DNA of 31,041 nucleotides from Pseudomonadota bacterium (GCA_963205525.1 CAUJJP010000158.1:1-31041), one strand, 5' to 3'; positions 1-7,749 are shown, counted from the stretch's first letter. Notes: generated from the letters alone by a model not told the origin. Program-made: numbers and translations.

Positions 1-68
1 TGCGCTTCACCATCGAGCTGGCGCGCGGCGAGCCGCCGGCCGCCGACGGCAGCGCCGCCGCGGCGTAG
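1..68 (+). CDS. kdpD: KdpD sensor kinase, C-terminal end only (partial)
   Basis: Only the last 21 codons are present, read from position 3 to the TAG at 66-68. The peptide starts RFTIELARGEPP and has an alanine-rich end. An RFTI.LP-GxPP ending is typical of the ATPase domain of KdpD-type histidine kinases. The stop lies 11 bases before the kdpE start, and the kdpE ribosome site (AGGAGG, 68-73) begins on the last base of the stop codon, so the two genes are an operon. The identity rests mainly on the kdpE neighbour, because the visible piece is too short to assign alone. Confidence 0.6.
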   Translation, partial: RFTIELARGEPPAADGSAAAA

Positions 69-79
69 GAGGGCGGGGC

Positions 80-769
80 ATGGAACTGCGCGCACGCATC
101 CTGGTGGTCGAGGACGAGCCCGACATCCGTCGCTTCGTGCGCCTCACCCTGGCCTCCGAGGGCCATGAGGTGTTCGAGGCCGGCAGCCTGGAGCGTGGCC
201 TGATCGAGGCCGGCAGCCGCCGCCCCGAGCTGGTGGTGGTCGACCTCGGCTTGCCCGACGGCGACGGCGTGGACCTGATACGTGCGCTGCGCGGCTGGTC
301 GGGGGCGCCGGTGATCGTGCTGTCGGCGCGAAGCGATGAGGGCGACAAGATCGCTGCGCTGGACGCCGGTGCCGACGACTACCTGGTCAAGCCCTTCGGT
401 GCCGGCGAGCTGCTGGCGCGCGTGCGCGCCCAGCTGCGGCGCGCGGCGCGGCCGGGTGCGGCGGCCGAACCGGTGCTGCGCTTCGGTGCGCTGGCGGTCG
501 ACCTCGCGCGCCGGGTCGTCGAGCGCGACGGTGCACCGCTGCACCTGACCCCCATCGAGTACCGGCTGCTGACCCACCTGGCGGCGCAGCCCGACCGCGT
601 GGTCACGCACCAGCAGCTGCTGAAGGCGGTCTGGGGACCGGGTCACGCCGAGGACACGCACTACGTGCGCGTGCACATGGCCAACCTGCGCAAGAAGATC
701 GAGCAGGAGCCCTCGATGCCGCGCCACCTGCTCACCGAGGCCGGCATCGGCTACCGCTTCCGGCCTTGA
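80..769 (+). CDS. kdpE: KdpE, OmpR-type response regulator for potassium transport
   Basis: This 229-aa two-component regulator has an N-terminal receiver domain with acidic pocket residues at E11/D12, the phospho-acceptor Asp55 (VVDLGLPDGDG) and the conserved Lys104 (VKPFG). A C-terminal OmpR winged-helix domain follows (LTPIEYRLL, then THYVRVHMANLRKKIE). The ending with TEAGIGYRF and the THY-RV-M-LR-K pattern are characteristic of KdpE, which with the kinase KdpD activates the high-affinity KdpFABC potassium pump at low K+ or high osmolarity. The start at 80 has an ideal AGGAGG six bases upstream. No kdpFABC genes are visible; they would lie upstream of the window. The next gene converges on it after 41 bases. 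Confidence 0.9.
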   Translation: MELRARILVVEDEPDIRRFVRLTLASEGHEVFEAGSLERGLIEAGSRRPELVVVDLGLPDGDGVDLIRALRGWSGAPVIVLSARSDEGDKIAALDAGADDYLVKPFGAGELLARVRAQLRRAARPGAAAEPVLRFGALAVDLARRVVERDGAPLHLTPIEYRLLTHLAAQPDRVVTHQQLLKAVWGPGHAEDTHYVRVHMANLRKKIEQEPSMPRHLLTEAGIGYRFRP

Positions 770-810
770 CGGCCCGTGCCGCTGCCCGCAGTCCGCGGCG
801 CTTCGGGCGT

Positions 811-1551
811 TCACAGCCCTCTGGCCAGGAGCACGCCGCCGGTGACCGCCAGCAGCGCCAGCACCACGGCGCGAAAGCGCCGTTCGTCCAGGCGCCGGTG
901 CAGCCACTCGCCGGCCAGGACGCCGAACACCAGCAGCGGCAGGTAGGCCGCCACCCGTGGCAGGGCGGGCGCCAGCGTGCCGTCGATGGCGTACAGCAGG
1001 CTCAGGCTGGCGTTCAGGGCCAGCCAGACCGCTACCAGGGTGGCGCGCATCGCGGCCTTGTCCAGCGCGCTGCCGGCCAGCGCCGCCACCAGCAGGGGCC
1101 CGCCGCTGGCGTACAGGCCGTGGGTGAGGCCGGCGGCCAGGGTGAGGGCGGTGGCGCGCGCCGGCGGCTGCGGCTGCGGCGGCTGCGGCTGGCGCAGCCG
1201 CCAGGCTTCGCGCAGCGCGAAGGCCAGCACCAGGGCGCCGAACAGCGGCACCAGGGCGGCGTCGCCGAGTAGCGGGCGCAGGGCGTAGCCGGCCCCGGTG
1301 CCGGCCAGCATCGCCGGCGCGATGCGCCGCAGCAGCAGGCGACGGTCGATCTGGCGGTGCAGGCGCAGCGTCATGACGACGTTCATGAGGGTGGACAGCG
1401 CCACCAGCACCGGCAGCAGCTGCGCCATCGGCAGCAGCAGGGCGCCCAGCGACAAGGCGATGACGATGCTGCCGAAGCCCAGCGCCGCCTCGATGGTGTA
1501 GGCGATGGCGATCGCGGCGCCGAGCGCGATCCAGGCCGCGTCGGCGCTCAC
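811..1551 (-). CDS. TauE/SafE-family membrane permease
   Basis: This is a 246-aa polytopic inner-membrane protein with about eight hydrophobic segments. It has the two-half layout of the TauE/SafE (DUF81) family: an early AYTIEAALGFGS loop and a later THGLYASGGPL loop, the family's glycine-rich repeats. Members export sulfite, sulfoacetate or other organic anions; the substrate here is unknown. I chose the GTG at 1551, 22 bases after the upstream gene's stop, because the protein begins there right before the first membrane segment. An upstream GTG at 1611 would add 20 Ala/Arg-rich residues and overlap the neighbour. It is the last gene of the operon that starts with the hemerythrin. Confidence 0.78.
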   Translation of the reverse strand: MSADAAWIALGAAIAIAYTIEAALGFGSIVIALSLGALLLPMAQLLPVLVALSTLMNVVMTLRLHRQIDRRLLLRRIAPAMLAGTGAGYALRPLLGDAALVPLFGALVLAFALREAWRLRQPQPPQPQPPARATALTLAAGLTHGLYASGGPLLVAALAGSALDKAAMRATLVAVWLALNASLSLLYAIDGTLAPALPRVAAYLPLLVFGVLAGEWLHRRLDERRFRAVVLALLAVTGGVLLARGL

Positions 1552-1573
1552 CGGGGCGGGGCGCCGACGCCGC

Positions 1574-2689
1574 TCAGGCGCGGCGGCGTCCGCCGCGCCC
1601 GCCGCGCCCACGCGCCACGGCAGCGGCGGTGTTGGCGATGAAGCCCAGCAGGGCGAGCGCCGAGAGCAGGGCGCCCCAGCGTGTCCAGTCGGTCTGGCCG
1701 GCGGCGTCGCCCAGCACGCGCAGCGCCAGCGCCGCGTGCAGCAGGGCGAGCGGGGCGTAGAACACCGGGTGGTAGGGCACGTTCACGCGCAGCACGGCGG
1801 GGAAGATGACCGGTGCGTGGCCGAACACCATGGCGAAGACGAAGCCCAGCACCAGGGCGTGCAGCGCGGCGTCGTAGCTCGGGTGGCCGGGCGTCAGGCC
1901 GAAGGCCAGCATGGAGGCGCCGCAGACGGCGAGCCAGAAGTAGCCCGACAGCAGGCACACGGCGATGAATCGCGTGAGGCCGCGCTGCTTGACGGTGTTG
2001 CGCGCGATGTCCCAGCGCAGCAGCCAGGCCGCCAGCGCCAGCAGCGAGGCACCGAACAGCTGCGGCCCCCAGGGCTGGCGCCAGGCCAGCAGGGCCAGCA
2101 GCAGCACGCTGGTGACGGCGATGAAGAGCCGGTTGCCGGTGCGCGAAGGCGGCATGAAGCGCGACAGCTCCAGGCGTTCGCCAGCGATCGTCAGCACCAG
2201 GAAGGCGAGCCACCAGCCGACCAACTCGTACACCTCCCAGCCGGCGGCCCACAGCGCCGCGCCCACCGTCCAGCACCCGGCGCCGAGGGCGATCACCGCC
2301 ATGAAGGGCTCGGGCTGGCGGCGCAGCACGTCCAGCGAGGCGATCAGCAGCACCGCGCTGCCGGCCAGGTAGAGCCAGGGGGTGAGGGCACCGAACCCGT
2401 GCAGCGCGGCGGCGGTGCCGAGTCCGGCGAGCAGCGGGCCGCCGTAGCCCCAGGGGCGGCCGATGGCCACCGCGCGCTCGAGCGAGATGACGACGCCGAA
2501 GAAGCCGCAGACCATCAGCGGGCCGTGGATGGCGGCGGCGGCGACGGTGGCCTCGGGCATGGTCCAGCCCAGGCGCGAAAGGCCGGCGCCGAGGCCGGCG
2601 AAGAGGGCGACGAAACCGAGGATCAGCAGCGGCAGCCGCGCCCAGGCCGGGCGGCGGGTGCCGCCCGTGGCCCGACCGCCGCCGCTCAC
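1574..2689 (-). CDS. NnrS-like multi-pass membrane protein
   Basis: This 371-aa integral membrane protein has about ten to twelve hydrophobic helices. Histidines in membrane context occur in AAAIHGPLMVCGFFG, in ALHALVLGFVFAMVFGHAP and in YHPVFYAPLALLHAAL. The HALVLGF-M-FGHAPVIFPAVLR stretch resembles the NnrS family, heme/copper membrane proteins linked to nitric oxide tolerance in denitrifiers. The GTG start overlaps the stop of the DUF59 gene (GTGA), so translation is coupled. Its neighbours (hemerythrin, Fe-S assembly factor) support a role in NO or nitrosative stress, but this is inferred. The Arg/Gly-rich C-terminal tail is cytoplasmic-type. Confidence 0.7.
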   Translation of the reverse strand: MSGGGRATGGTRRPAWARLPLLILGFVALFAGLGAGLSRLGWTMPEATVAAAAIHGPLMVCGFFGVVISLERAVAIGRPWGYGGPLLAGLGTAAALHGFGALTPWLYLAGSAVLLIASLDVLRRQPEPFMAVIALGAGCWTVGAALWAAGWEVYELVGWWLAFLVLTIAGERLELSRFMPPSRTGNRLFIAVTSVLLLALLAWRQPWGPQLFGASLLALAAWLLRWDIARNTVKQRGLTRFIAVCLLSGYFWLAVCGASMLAFGLTPGHPSYDAALHALVLGFVFAMVFGHAPVIFPAVLRVNVPYHPVFYAPLALLHAALALRVLGDAAGQTDWTRWGALLSALALLGFIANTAAAVARGRGGRGGRRRA

Positions 2690-3006
2690 CGAGGCGCCCA
2701 GCCGAAGCGGTCGCGCGCGAGGTCGGTCATCATCTCCGGGGTCCAGGGCGGTTCCCAGACCAGCTCGACCTCAACCTCGATCTCCTGGCCGCGCGGCAGT
2801 GCGCCCTCGATCGCCCCGTAGGCGTCGTCGACGATCATGTCGGCCATCGGGCAGGCGGCGCTGGTCATCGTCATCTGCACGTGCACGCTGCGCTCGCCGA
2901 TGCTGATGCCGTACACCAGGCCGAGGTCAACCACGTTCATGCCGGCCTCGGGGTCCATGACCTGGCGCAGCGCGTCGCGCACCAGGTCCTCGTTCAGGTC
3001 GCTCAT
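2686..3006 (-). CDS. DUF59 / MIP18-type metal-sulfur cluster assembly factor
   Basis: This small 106-aa protein is a single DUF59 domain: VRDALRQVMDPEAGMNVVDLGLVYGI, then the conserved MTMTSAACPMAD loop containing the only cysteine, then the VELVWEPPWTPEMMT segment. Such proteins (SufT/PaaD/MIP18 relatives) help deliver Fe-S clusters. The start ATG overlaps the stop of the GNAT gene (ATGA) and its own stop overlaps the next start (GTGA), so the three genes are translationally chained. In this setting it may repair clusters damaged by NO or oxygen; that is inference. Confidence 0.85.
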   Translation of the reverse strand: MSDLNEDLVRDALRQVMDPEAGMNVVDLGLVYGISIGERSVHVQMTMTSAACPMADMIVDDAYGAIEGALPRGQEIEVEVELVWEPPWTPEMMTDLARDRFGWAPR

Positions 3007-4025
3007 TGCGGATCCAGCTTGCGGGTGAACACCAGCCGCGGCGAGGCGCCGAAGCCGTTGGCGTAGAGGAAGCCCAGCAGGCCCAGGTTGCGCTGCTCGA
3101 CCACGGTCTCGACCCGCTCCACGCGCAGCGCGCCGAGGTTGCGGCACAGCTGCGACATCAGGGCGCGGCCGACGCCGTGCTGCTTGTAGCCGGGGTCCAC
3201 GCCCAGGGTGTCTATCACCGCCACCGGCTCGGTGCGGCCGAAGTCGCCGAGGTCGGCACGCGCCATCAGAAAGCCCACCGTCGCGCCGTCGACCTGGGCC
3301 GTGAGCGAGATGCGCAGCGCGGCGTCGGCCAGCGCCTCGCCGTGGCGGGCGGCGATGTAGGTGCGGCGGTCGCCGCCGGTGATCTCGCGGTCGATGCGCA
3401 CCACCGCGTCGAGGTCGCTGGAGGCCATGGTGCGCACCGCGACGCGGTCGCGCGCCAGTCGCTCGGCGTCGTTGCTTTCGTCGCGGCCGTAGTCGACTTC
3501 GCGCGCGGCACCGGCGTCCAGCGCCACCGCGGGCTCGCGCTCGGCGTCCACGCTGCCCTGGCCCAGACCGTACTCGACGACGTGGTGCGAGGAGAGCTGG
3601 AAGCCCAGGCGGTCGAACCAGCGCAGCATCTCGGCGCGCCGCCAGTCGGCCATGGTGTGGATCTCGGTGGCGCCGCGGCGCGCGCCCCAGGCGCTGAGCG
3701 CCGCGAACAGCTGCCAGCCCGCGCCCAGGCCGCGCAGGGCGGGACGCACGCCGACGTTCTCGATCCGCAGCGACAGCGTGCGGCGCCCGAACTCGCCTTG
3801 CAGCACGCGCGCCAGCAGGAAACCCGCCAGGCCGTCGGCGTCGACGGCGGCGAACTGGGCGTGCGCCCCCGGATCGCGCTGCGCCGACTGCAGCCGGCGC
3901 TCCAGGTAATCGCGTCGGGTGCGGCCTTCGGCGGCGGCGTCGATCGCGACCACCGACTCCAGGTCGTCGGGGGTCAGGGCACGCACCGTCAGGGATGCGG
4001 TTTGCGGCTTGGTGGTGGCGCTCAT
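3003..4025 (-). CDS. Tandem GNAT acetyltransferase (two GNAT domains)
   Basis: The 340-aa protein holds two GNAT folds in a row. The first (about residues 10-155) begins LTVRALTPDDLESVVAIDA and has the acetyl-CoA loop as RPALRGLGAG. The second (about 195-335) begins VAVRTMASSDLDAVVRID and has DPGYKQHGVGRAL. A charged linker joins them. Both halves, and the separate GNAT at 25108-25608, share the pattern V-I/A-x-D, then GFL-x(5-6)-FG, then (I)D/N-x-G/D-V-x-P, which suggests one subfamily. The first half's pyrophosphate loop is less canonical, so it may be the weaker domain. A GGAGGA ribosome site precedes the start; the gene follows the hemerythrin by 15 bases. The substrate is unknown. Confidence 0.82.
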   Translation of the reverse strand: MSATTKPQTASLTVRALTPDDLESVVAIDAAAEGRTRRDYLERRLQSAQRDPGAHAQFAAVDADGLAGFLLARVLQGEFGRRTLSLRIENVGVRPALRGLGAGWQLFAALSAWGARRGATEIHTMADWRRAEMLRWFDRLGFQLSSHHVVEYGLGQGSVDAEREPAVALDAGAAREVDYGRDESNDAERLARDRVAVRTMASSDLDAVVRIDREITGGDRRTYIAARHGEALADAALRISLTAQVDGATVGFLMARADLGDFGRTEPVAVIDTLGVDPGYKQHGVGRALMSQLCRNLGALRVERVETVVEQRNLGLLGFLYANGFGASPRLVFTRKLDPQ

Positions 4026-4040
4026 GGAATCCTCCGTCGT

Positions 4041-4517
4041 TCAGTCGCAGGCGTAGGCAAAAGCGAGTTCGCGGTCGGTGTCGTCGTCCAGCAGGTCGTC
4101 CAGCAGCGGCAGCAGCGCCATGGTTTCCTTCTGGATGTGCGCCACCTGGCGCTCGACGATCTCCAGCACCAGCCGCTTGAGGGTGGCGGCGTCGTCGCCG
4201 GAGATGGAGCCGGCGGCGGCACTGCGCGCCAGAGGCAGCAGTTCATCGGCCACCGAGCGGATGGTGTCGTGTTCCTCGGACAGCATCTCGGCCAGATCAC
4301 CGTCGCCGGAGTCGGCCATGCGCGGGAACAGCTGGTCCTCCTCGAAGCCGAAGTGGCGCGAGATCTCGTGCTCGAGATGGCGCACCAGCTGGCCGGCGAG
4401 TTGCTGGGCTTCGGGGTCATCGTCGCGTGCGAACACGCGCTCGGCGCGGCCGAGCAGCTCGAGGTTGGCGCGATGCTCCTCGTCGAGCGCCTGCGAAACC
4501 TGGCGCGAAAAGCTCAT
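4041..4517 (-). CDS. Hemerythrin-like (HHE) iron protein
   Basis: This 158-aa helical protein has a hemerythrin-like histidine/glutamate pattern: EEHRANLELLGR in helix 1, HLEHEISRHFGFEEDQLFP in helix 2, LSEEHDTIRSV in helix 3 and HIQKETMALLP in helix 4. Such four-helix bundles bind a non-heme di-iron centre and O2 or NO, or act in Fe-S repair. The start at 4517 follows a strong GAAGGAG site; a longer reading frame to 4577 begins in what looks like promoter DNA. It is the first gene of a five-gene minus-strand operon with GNAT, DUF59, NnrS-like and TauE/SafE genes, a set that suggests NO or oxidative-stress defence. Confidence 0.83.
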   Translation of the reverse strand: MSFSRQVSQALDEEHRANLELLGRAERVFARDDDPEAQQLAGQLVRHLEHEISRHFGFEEDQLFPRMADSGDGDLAEMLSEEHDTIRSVADELLPLARSAAAGSISGDDAATLKRLVLEIVERQVAHIQKETMALLPLLDDLLDDDTDRELAFAYACD

Positions 4518-4561
4518 GGGCAGTCCTTCTCCTTCAGGGGTGCGGCAAACCCCGCACGGCG

Positions 4562-4608
4562 TTGCCAAATTATCCATGTCGCATCATTCGAGGCTTGCGC
4601 AGGATCAA
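4562..4608 (-). promoter_or_regulatory. Candidate FNR/Dnr-type promoter of the hemerythrin operon
   Basis: On the minus strand, 4608-4595 reads TTGATCCTGCGCAA: a perfect left FNR half-site TTGAT, four bases, then CGCAA, which matches three of five bases of ATCAA. A good -10-like GATAAT lies at 4574-4569. The centre of the box is about 40 bases upstream of the expected start near 4562, the position used by class II FNR/Dnr activators. A 45-base leader with a strong ribosome site follows. The weak right half makes this tentative. Confidence 0.42.
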
Positions 4609-4675
4609 TCCGCCCCCAGTCCCGGTCCGGCCACTGCCGCGCGTGCCGGACGCGATGAAGAAGGCTGCCCACACG

Positions 4676-5410
4676 ATGCCGACAGATCCCGAAAATTCCA
4701 GCCACAACGGCGCCGAAGTCGTGGGCCAGGTGCACACCGTGCTGGTCGGGCGGGCGCGCCCCTACACCCGGCCCGGCAGCCTGAGCGCGATCGACAAGCA
4801 AGCCTGCGCGGGGCCGGTGCAGGCCGGCGCCGAAGGCCTGGCGGGCGACGAGCAGGGCGACCGCCGGGTCCACGGTGGGGTCGACAAGGCGCTGCACGTC
4901 TACCCGCTGGTGCACCTGGCGACCTGGGCGCGCGAGCTGCCGCCCGTGCTGGCACACCCGCTGCAGCGCGGCGCCTTCGGCGAGAACCTGAGCGTGGACG
5001 GGCCCACCGAGGCCGAGGTCTGCCTGGGCGACCGCTGGCGCATAGGCAGTGCCCGCTTCGAGGTCAGCCAGGGGCGTCAGCCGTGCTGGAAGCTCAACGA
5101 CCGCTTCGGCGTGCCCGACATGGCGCGCCAGGTGCAGGCCAGCGGACGCACCGGCTGGTATCTGCGCGTCGTCGAACCCGGCATGGTGGCGGCGGGCGAC
5201 GCCATCGTGCTGGAGGCGCAGCCCCACCCCGACTGGCCGTTGACGCGCCTGATGCGGGCCATCGACGGCGGGGAACTCGACCCGGCACGCCTGCGCGAGC
5301 TGCTGGCGCTCCCGCTGCCACCGTCCTGGCAGCGCCTGTTCGCCGCCCGGCTCGCGAGCGGCGTCGTCGAGTCCTGGTCGCGCCGCTTGTGGGGACGCGA
5401 CGAGGGTTGA
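4676..5410 (+). CDS. MOSC-domain protein, YiiM-like
   Basis: This 244-aa protein of the YiiM type carries a MOSC (molybdenum cofactor sulfurase C-terminal) domain: GDEQGDRRVHGGVDKALHVYP, GAFGENLSVDG, then the cysteine segment QGRQPCWKLNDRFG, followed by RTGWYLRVVEPG and a 60-residue helical tail. E. coli YiiM reduces N-hydroxylated bases such as 6-hydroxylaminopurine with molybdenum cofactor. An ATG at 4655 is also in frame; 4676 is preferred because GAAGAAGG lies about ten bases before it. The stop codon (5408-5410) lies inside the left inverted repeat of the element that follows, so the native C-terminus may have been altered by insertion. Confidence 0.85.
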   Translation: MPTDPENSSHNGAEVVGQVHTVLVGRARPYTRPGSLSAIDKQACAGPVQAGAEGLAGDEQGDRRVHGGVDKALHVYPLVHLATWARELPPVLAHPLQRGAFGENLSVDGPTEAEVCLGDRWRIGSARFEVSQGRQPCWKLNDRFGVPDMARQVQASGRTGWYLRVVEPGMVAAGDAIVLEAQPHPDWPLTRLMRAIDGGELDPARLRELLALPLPPSWQRLFAARLASGVVESWSRRLWGRDEG

Positions 5411-5649
5411 ACCTAGATCCAGCAGTTGACCGCTCTTCTGGGCAGGATGCCCCAGTGTTTCCCAGCTTTTGTAGCGTCGACGCCGATCACCTCATGGGTG
5501 AACCCGCTACGCACCCGATCGAGCCACGCTGCGGCGCGCTGGCGGTGTTGCTCCGCCTCGCGGGCATGAGCCCGCCGCGTCGTCGCGCCTTGCCAGCGCA
5601 CCGCAGCGCAACCCGCTCGGGCGCGTCCAACTGCCGGATCTAGGTTGAA
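5407..5649. mobile_element. 243-bp element bounded by 22-bp inverted repeats (MITE-like)
   Basis: Positions 5407-5428 and the reverse complement of 5628-5649 agree at 20 of 22 bases (core AACCTAGATCC). The 199 bases between hold no gene with a recognisable product or ribosome site. Short length, terminal inverted repeats and no transposase fit a non-autonomous element. GGG occurs immediately outside both ends and could be a short target duplication or chance. The left end supplies the stop codon of the MOSC gene and the right end lies 9 bases before the start of the next gene, so it also replaces that gene's upstream region. Confidence 0.55.
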
Positions 5650-5658
5650 GGGCGGCAA

Positions 5659-6348
5659 ATGAATGTCGCAGAAGTGGCGGCGCTGCTGCGCGAAGTGCGC
5701 GCCTGCACACATTGCGCGGCGGCGCTGCCGCTGGGGCCGCGGCCGGTGTTGCAGCTGGACCCGCGCGCGCGCATCCTGCTCGCGAGCCAGGCGCCGGGAC
5801 GGCGCGTGCACGCCAGCGGCCTGCCCTTCGACGACGCCAGCGGCGATCTGCTGCGCCAATGGATGGGGCTGGACCGGGCGCAGTTCTACGACCCGCGCCT
5901 GCTCGCCATCGTGCCCATGGGGCTGTGCTTTCCCGGCACCGGCGCCGCGGGCGACCTGCCGCCGCGCCCGGAATGCGCACCGCGCTGGCGCGCCCGGCTG
6001 CTGGCGGCGCTGCCGCGCATCGAGCTGACCCTGCTGGTCGGCCGCTACGCGATCGACGGGCATCTGCGGCCGCCGCGCAGTGCCACCTTGACCCGCGTCG
6101 TGCGCGAGTGGCGTTCGCACGCCCCGGCCGTGCTGCCGCTGCCGCACCCCAGCCCGCGCAACCGGCGCTGGCTGGCTGCCAACCCCTGGTTCGCCGAGGA
6201 AGTGCTGCCGCTGCTGGCCGAGCGCGTGCGCGCCATCGTGGCGACGCTGCCGTCGGGGCCATCGGGGCCGCCGCGGTCGCTCAGCCCGCCTTCGTCGCCG
6301 CCTTCTTCGCTTCCTCGGCGCTCGCGTGGGCGTGGCCCAGGCGCTTGA
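5659..6348 (+). CDS. Uracil-DNA-glycosylase-like protein with four Fe-S-type cysteines
   Basis: This 229-aa protein resembles the bacterial Fe-S uracil-DNA glycosylase superfamily. Motif 1 is LLASQAPGRRV with GLPFDDASGD (residues about 41-63), and the motif 2 equivalent is LPHPSPRN, which holds the catalytic loop histidine. Cysteines at 16, 19, 90 and 106 give a C-x2-C...C-x15-C pattern that fits a 4Fe-4S cluster. It would remove damaged bases, but activity is not certain because the motifs differ from families 4 and 5. The ribosome site lies at the edge of the inverted-repeat element. The last 23 residues are Pro/Ser/Arg-rich and are encoded on DNA that is also the 3' end of the convergent gene (68-bp overlap). 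Confidence 0.75.
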   Translation: MNVAEVAALLREVRACTHCAAALPLGPRPVLQLDPRARILLASQAPGRRVHASGLPFDDASGDLLRQWMGLDRAQFYDPRLLAIVPMGLCFPGTGAAGDLPPRPECAPRWRARLLAALPRIELTLLVGRYAIDGHLRPPRSATLTRVVREWRSHAPAVLPLPHPSPRNRRWLAANPWFAEEVLPLLAERVRAIVATLPSGPSGPPRSLSPPSSPPSSLPRRSRGRGPGA

Positions 6349-7747
6349 GCAAGGTGGCGAAGAAGAGCGCGAACGCGAGCGCCCCGGCCAGGCCGACCGC
6401 GCCTGCAGCCGCGGCGGCCAGCGCGTGGTCGCTCAGTGCGGCGACCACCAGCAGCGCCAGCGCCGCGCCGTGGGCCCGCGTGTGCCAGGCCAGGGCGTGG
6501 TCCAGCGTCAGCGCCGAAGGGGTGGGCGGCCGGCGCTGGCCCTTGGCGGCGTGCATCGAGGCCAGGAAGGGCAGGATGCGCTGCAGGATGCCGAACAGAA
6601 AGCTCAGCAGCCAGCCGGCGATGAGGACGACGCCGAACAGGCGGTCCAGCCAGGGCAGGGTCAGGCCGGCGGCCGCGGCGACGGCTGCTGCCAGCGCCAG
6701 CAGCAGGCTGAGCGCGGCACCCGCCCAACCCAGCTTCATGAGCAGCAGCGAACGCCCGAGGTCGCGCCGCATGGCGGTGGCCAGCACCTGACGGATCAGG
6801 CGCAGGTGCAGCCCCAGGGCGAACAGCCCGAGCAGGGCGGCGACGATGCGCAGCCCGCCTTGCAGCGGACCGTCGACGAAGGCGGCCAGCGCCGCCAGCA
6901 GCACGGCCACGAGGGCGGTGGCACCGGCGACGAGCTGCTTGCGCTCGGGCGGGATGGTGCCGAGGGCGAACATCGGCAGCAGGATGTAGGACAGACCCAG
7001 CGCCAGCAGCCCCATCAGTCCGTAGGCCGCGCTGTCGACGTGCAGCGCACGCGCCGCACCGAGGTCCAGCAGCGGGTGGCCCAGCCACAGCGCGAGCAAG
7101 GCGCTGGCGCTCACGAGCACGGCGGCGAGGGCTGCGAGCGCGCCCCAGCCGTGCAGCACGATGCCGGGCATGCCGCGCGCGCCGACCAGGTTGAAGCCCA
7201 GCAAGACGCCGAAGACCAGCAGGCCGGTGATCGCTGCGCCGCCGCCGATGGCCATCCAGCTCGGCTCGGCCAGTCCCATGCCCAGGGTCAGCAGCGCCAC
7301 CCCGGGCACGTACAGCCACCACAGGCCGGCGGCCACGCGCGGCCAGTGCACCGGCTGGCGGGTGGCCACCGGCAGCAGCTGCAGGCTGGCGCCGATGGCG
7401 CTGCACAGCAAGGTGCCCAGGGTGATGAGGTGCAGCGCGGCCAGCGGCCAGCCCGGCCCGCCGTGCCAGCCCGGCCAGTCGCCGGCGCCGCCGAGCAGCG
7501 CCGCCCAGGCCAGGGCGTGGAAGACGACGGCGGCGCCGAAGTAGCGCATCGGCACCGAGGCCGGCAGCAGGCGGCCGGTGGCGCCGGAGAGAAAGGTGCC
7601 GCCGAGCGCCGGCCGCGGCTTCCTGGCGGGGGTGGCGGGGGCGGCGGGTTTGGCGGCGGCTTGGGCGGTGGGCCTGGCCGACGCTTCAGCGGCCGGCGCC
7701 TTGCCGGCGCCCGGATCTGGCGACGCGGGGGGGGACTCGGGCACCAT
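6281..7747 (-). CDS. Large NnrS / heme-copper-oxidase-like membrane protein
   Basis: The 488-aa protein has an Ala/Pro-rich hydrophilic N-terminus of about 60 residues and then about twelve membrane helices. Histidines in or beside helices occur in AALHLITLGTLLCSAIGASLQLLPVA, IVLHGWGALA, HVDSAAYGLMG and LDHALAWHTRAHG. The HLITLG...G-LQLLPVA pattern resembles NnrS and other heme-binding relatives of oxidase subunit I; no close family name is certain. It begins two bases after the DUF2249 stop (TGA GC ATG), so it is the last gene of the aromatic operon. Codons 5-8 include a run of eight C on the coding strand, a possible slippage site. The C-terminal coding end overlaps the convergent UDG-like gene. 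Confidence 0.62.
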   Translation of the reverse strand: MVPESPPASPDPGAGKAPAAEASARPTAQAAAKPAAPATPARKPRPALGGTFLSGATGRLLPASVPMRYFGAAVVFHALAWAALLGGAGDWPGWHGGPGWPLAALHLITLGTLLCSAIGASLQLLPVATRQPVHWPRVAAGLWWLYVPGVALLTLGMGLAEPSWMAIGGGAAITGLLVFGVLLGFNLVGARGMPGIVLHGWGALAALAAVLVSASALLALWLGHPLLDLGAARALHVDSAAYGLMGLLALGLSYILLPMFALGTIPPERKQLVAGATALVAVLLAALAAFVDGPLQGGLRIVAALLGLFALGLHLRLIRQVLATAMRRDLGRSLLLMKLGWAGAALSLLLALAAAVAAAAGLTLPWLDRLFGVVLIAGWLLSFLFGILQRILPFLASMHAAKGQRRPPTPSALTLDHALAWHTRAHGAALALLVVAALSDHALAAAAAGAVGLAGALAFALFFATLLKRLGHAHASAEEAKKAATKAG

Positions 7748-7749
7748 GC

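Noticed and set aside
5413..6147. Minus-strand open frame running through the inverted-repeat element and the UDG-like gene
   Set aside because: There is no ribosome site or family motif, and it crosses element borders; the plus-strand gene explains the coding signal.
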